Shown here piece by piece: positions 54,640 to 56,801 of a DNA stretch of 56,801 bases; positions within the stretch are counted from its first letter, which is position 1; every line of letters starts with the position of its first letter. Under the pieces are notes generated by a model. It was given only the letters and a program-made list of their open reading frames with translations. It searched no databases and was not told the origin of the DNA. The stretch comes from JAVBNC01 sp031551765 (lineage in GTDB: Bacteria > Desulfobacterota > Desulfovibrionia > Desulfovibrionales > Desulfovibrionaceae), in NCBI GenBank assembly GCA_031551765.1, contig JAVBNC010000017.1, positions 1 to 56,801 of the forward strand, in the 5' to 3' direction. The position numbers were made by a program, and so were the translations under genes.

Positions 54640-56801
54640 ATGCCTGCCTCCCACGCAAAAAACAGAGTACCCCGGCAACTTGGGCTTAGGGGACATTTTG
54701 GTGTGCTGGTGACGGTGGTTATGGTTCTGACCGGTTTTATCCTGGCTCTAATAGGCTATCGCATGGTGGTTGCCGTCACCACCGCCAGTATCAAGGATCA
54801 GGTCAAATATACCACGGCCCTGGTCAGGAATGAGGTTGTGCAAGTGATGCACCAGCCCATACAGGCCATGTTGGACCCATTATCTCAAGGTCCGCTGCCC
54901 ACATTCGACAGCAAGGAAAAGCGCCTCCAGTTTCTGCCGGTACTGAAGAGTCTTCTGAACAATACCCCCGTGTTGTCCAGCCTTTACGTAGGGCATGCGG
55001 ACGGCTCTTTTTTTCTGGCGCATAAACTGGGCACGGAAACCGAACGCCAAGCCCACAACGTTCCGCCGGAGGCCGCGTTTCTGGTGGTGCACGCCAGCTC
55101 CAGCACTCCCGGGGGCGAAGCTGACGAACTGTTCTATGACACCAAGCTGCACATCCTTGCGCGCCGGCCGGCCGGGTCCGCTTCGAGCTTCGATCCGCGC
55201 GTTCAGGAGTGGTACCGCCAAGCCATGAGTCACGAGGGGCAGACACAAACCACCCCTCGCCTTTTGTGGGGCACGAGAGAGCCGGCCATGGCTTTCTCCC
55301 GGAAAAGCTCCGACGGCAAAGCCGTGGTGGGGGCGGATATACTGCTGGCCGCCCTTTCCGACTTTCTTGTGCAAGAATTGCCAACCCCCAACGCGCGCCT
55401 GGCCCTTATCCAATCCGACGGTACCCTGGTTGCCGCAGCGAGCGGCATAATTGAGCAAGACGCCGGTGAAACCAGGCTGCGCACTGTGGACGACCTAAAG
55501 CCCGTTATGCGTAAGGTGGCGAACGAGTATCTGAGAAACAAGCAGAGCCTGAGCGACAGCATGCGCGTGGACGGAAAAGAATGGGAGGTCGTTTTAGAAG
55601 CGTTTGAGGCTCACGGAGTAAATACCGCCGTTTTACTGGCCATTCCCTGGGAGGATTTGCACGCCGACGGCATGACATTTTTGTTCTACTCCCTCCTGGG
55701 CATGGGCGGCGTGCTGCTCTTTTCCGTGCCGCTTGTTTGGTTCGCGGCACGCCGCATGTTCCGCCCCTTCCACTCACTGGCCGAGCAGGCCGGGGATCTG
55801 CCCGGGTTCATGCGCAACGGGGAGTGCGATGTCAGCCAGGAGCTTCCGGAACTTCAGGCGCTGGCCGGGAGTATGAACCGCCTGCAGGGAACCATAAGGC
55901 AAATATTGACCATCACGCAAACCCTCAGCAGCGAGCGTAACTTTGATGCCCTGCTGCAGCGTCTGCTGGTGGAGATTCTGCCTTTGGTCAAGGCTGACGG
56001 GGGGCTGGTGGCCCTGCTGGATGAAGAGAAAAAGATCGTCCCGGACGAAGGGAGCGTCTGCTGGGTTTTCAAGGGCAAAAAGCGCGTCTGTTCCTTTATG
56101 CGCGGCCAGAATCTGAGCATGGCGCTGCCCGTATACCAGGCGTTGACCCAGGATATGGTTATGCAGACATCCATTTCCCGTGAAGACCCCCGTAGTTGCC
56201 TGGAACAACTGGCGCCGGGGTTCGAAGATCCCGCAGTTTACAGGGTGGATGTGGTGTGCCTGCCTCTGCATGACCGTATGGGCGAGCATATTGGCTCTTT
56301 GGCGCTTTTCAAGCGAGTGCGCGCCGAAGCGAACGGCTTTAAGCACGAAGAGGTGCGCTTCATGGAGGCTTTTGCCGCGCTGGCGGCCATTGCCCTGGAA
56401 AACCAGCGTCTGATCAAAGGGCAGAACAACCTGCGCGACGCTTTGATCCATATTCTGGCCGGGGCCATTGACGCCAAGTCGCCCTATACCGGCGGGCACT
56501 GCCAGCGCGTACCCGTCATTTTCCAGATGCTGCTGGAAGCGGCTTGCGAGGCGAAGGAGGGCCCGCTTGCAAGCTTCGTTCTGGACGAGGACGGCTGGGA
56601 AGAGGCCAAGCTGGCCGCCTGGCTGCACGACTGCGGCAAGGTGACCACGCCCGAGCACGTAGTGGACAAGGCCACCAAGCTGGAAACCATATACGACCGC
56701 ATCCATGAAATCCGCACCCGTTTCGAGGTTCTTAAGCGCGACGCGGAAATTATCTCCCTGCACTCCGTGCTGGACGGGGCTGATCCCGCGCTCGCCCGGC
56801 G
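54640..56801 (+). CDS. membrane sensor with cache-like, GAF and HD phosphohydrolase domains (3' end missing)
   Basis: Open to the window end, at least 720 residues. An N-terminal membrane span (VLVTVVMVLTGFILALIGY, positions ~23-41) is followed by a ~290-residue periplasmic region of cache type (WYRQAM, GADILLAAL). A second span is FLFYSLLGMGGVLLFSVPLVW, then a linker and a GAF-like domain (~res 425-585). The HD domain then begins: AGAIDAKSPYTGGHCQRV, then AAWLHDCGKVTTPEHVVDKATKLE and YDRIHEIRTRFEVLKRDAE. The order fits HD-GYP-type c-di-GMP phosphodiesterases, but the GYP motif is not reached or is absent. GAAGGGA precedes the ATG. Signal unknown. Confidence 0.85.
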   Translation, partial: MPASHAKNRVPRQLGLRGHFGVLVTVVMVLTGFILALIGYRMVVAVTTASIKDQVKYTTALVRNEVVQVMHQPIQAMLDPLSQGPLPTFDSKEKRLQFLPVLKSLLNNTPVLSSLYVGHADGSFFLAHKLGTETERQAHNVPPEAAFLVVHASSSTPGGEADELFYDTKLHILARRPAGSASSFDPRVQEWYRQAMSHEGQTQTTPRLLWGTREPAMAFSRKSSDGKAVVGADILLAALSDFLVQELPTPNARLALIQSDGTLVAAASGIIEQDAGETRLRTVDDLKPVMRKVANEYLRNKQSLSDSMRVDGKEWEVVLEAFEAHGVNTAVLLAIPWEDLHADGMTFLFYSLLGMGGVLLFSVPLVWFAARRMFRPFHSLAEQAGDLPGFMRNGECDVSQELPELQALAGSMNRLQGTIRQILTITQTLSSERNFDALLQRLLVEILPLVKADGGLVALLDEEKKIVPDEGSVCWVFKGKKRVCSFMRGQNLSMALPVYQALTQDMVMQTSISREDPRSCLEQLAPGFEDPAVYRVDVVCLPLHDRMGEHIGSLALFKRVRAEANGFKHEEVRFMEAFAALAAIALENQRLIKGQNNLRDALIHILAGAIDAKSPYTGGHCQRVPVIFQMLLEAACEAKEGPLASFVLDEDGWEEAKLAAWLHDCGKVTTPEHVVDKATKLETIYDRIHEIRTRFEVLKRDAEIISLHSVLDGADPALAR

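Noticed and set aside
54446..54712. An 88-codon plus-strand frame ahead of the HD sensor gene
   Set aside because: It overlaps the start of the real sensor gene in another frame, has no ribosome site and no family pattern.

Overview
The window looks like a chromosomal segment of a GC-rich, strictly anaerobic deltaproteobacterium, most likely in the Desulfovibrionaceae (Desulfovibrio/Bilophila-like). This is inferred from the gene set (HrcA-GrpE-DnaK, an LctP lactate permease, a DcuB-type carrier with aspartases, PrpR-type sigma-54 control, a citramalate-type operon) and from the hairpin-rich intergenic repeats. No search was run, so the genus is a guess. No rRNA, tRNA, CRISPR array, prophage or transposase gene was seen.

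Layout. 0.3-5.7 kb (+): FUSC membrane protein, MutY, a DksA/TraR zinc-finger protein, an M24 Xaa-Pro peptidase and a chromate-type transporter. 5.8-12.1 kb (-): dinB, hrcA, grpE, an unusual methyltransferase fusion and dnaK. 12.3-17.4 kb (+): an SbcD/YhaO nuclease and an SbcC/YhaN-like ATPase. 17.8-26.3 kb (-): murI, then a sigma-54 activator and a five-gene catabolic operon (class III CoA-transferase, HMG-CoA-lyase family enzyme, MatC-like carrier, LeuC/LeuD-type hydratase). That operon fits uptake of citraconate and conversion through (R)-citramalate and (R)-citramalyl-CoA to acetyl-CoA and pyruvate. 26.7-32.3 kb: preQ0-type transporter and QueF, lactate permease, HD hydrolase, PfkB kinase, CutA and Nth.

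32.5-49.9 kb is the most interesting stretch. It holds four members of the fumarase/aspartase/argininosuccinate-lyase superfamily. Two lie in tandem behind a DcuB carrier, next to a divergent S24-type repressor with paired operator-like sites and a structured leader. The two tandem paralogs have complementary losses of the conserved active-site blocks, which suggests an obligate hetero-oligomer with shared active sites. Beyond them are a membrane diguanylate cyclase, an intact ASL-family lyase and, on the other strand, a LysR-flanked operon encoding a CitE-like lyase, a homocitrate/citramalate-synthase-like enzyme, a GltS carrier and a LarA-family racemase.

49.9-56.8 kb: an NAD(P)-binding/DUF2867 protein, a small membrane protein, an exported OB-fold protein, a GNAT with a short core, a PiT phosphate transporter with its DUF47/PhoU-like partner, and a cache/GAF/HD sensor cut off by the window end.

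The gaps are full of dispersed palindromes: a 127-bp MITE-like element (four copies, TA at both ends, one copy sitting inside an otherwise perfect 60-bp palindrome), a GTCGAAGCC palindrome family, a double-hairpin family and an A/T-loop hairpin family.
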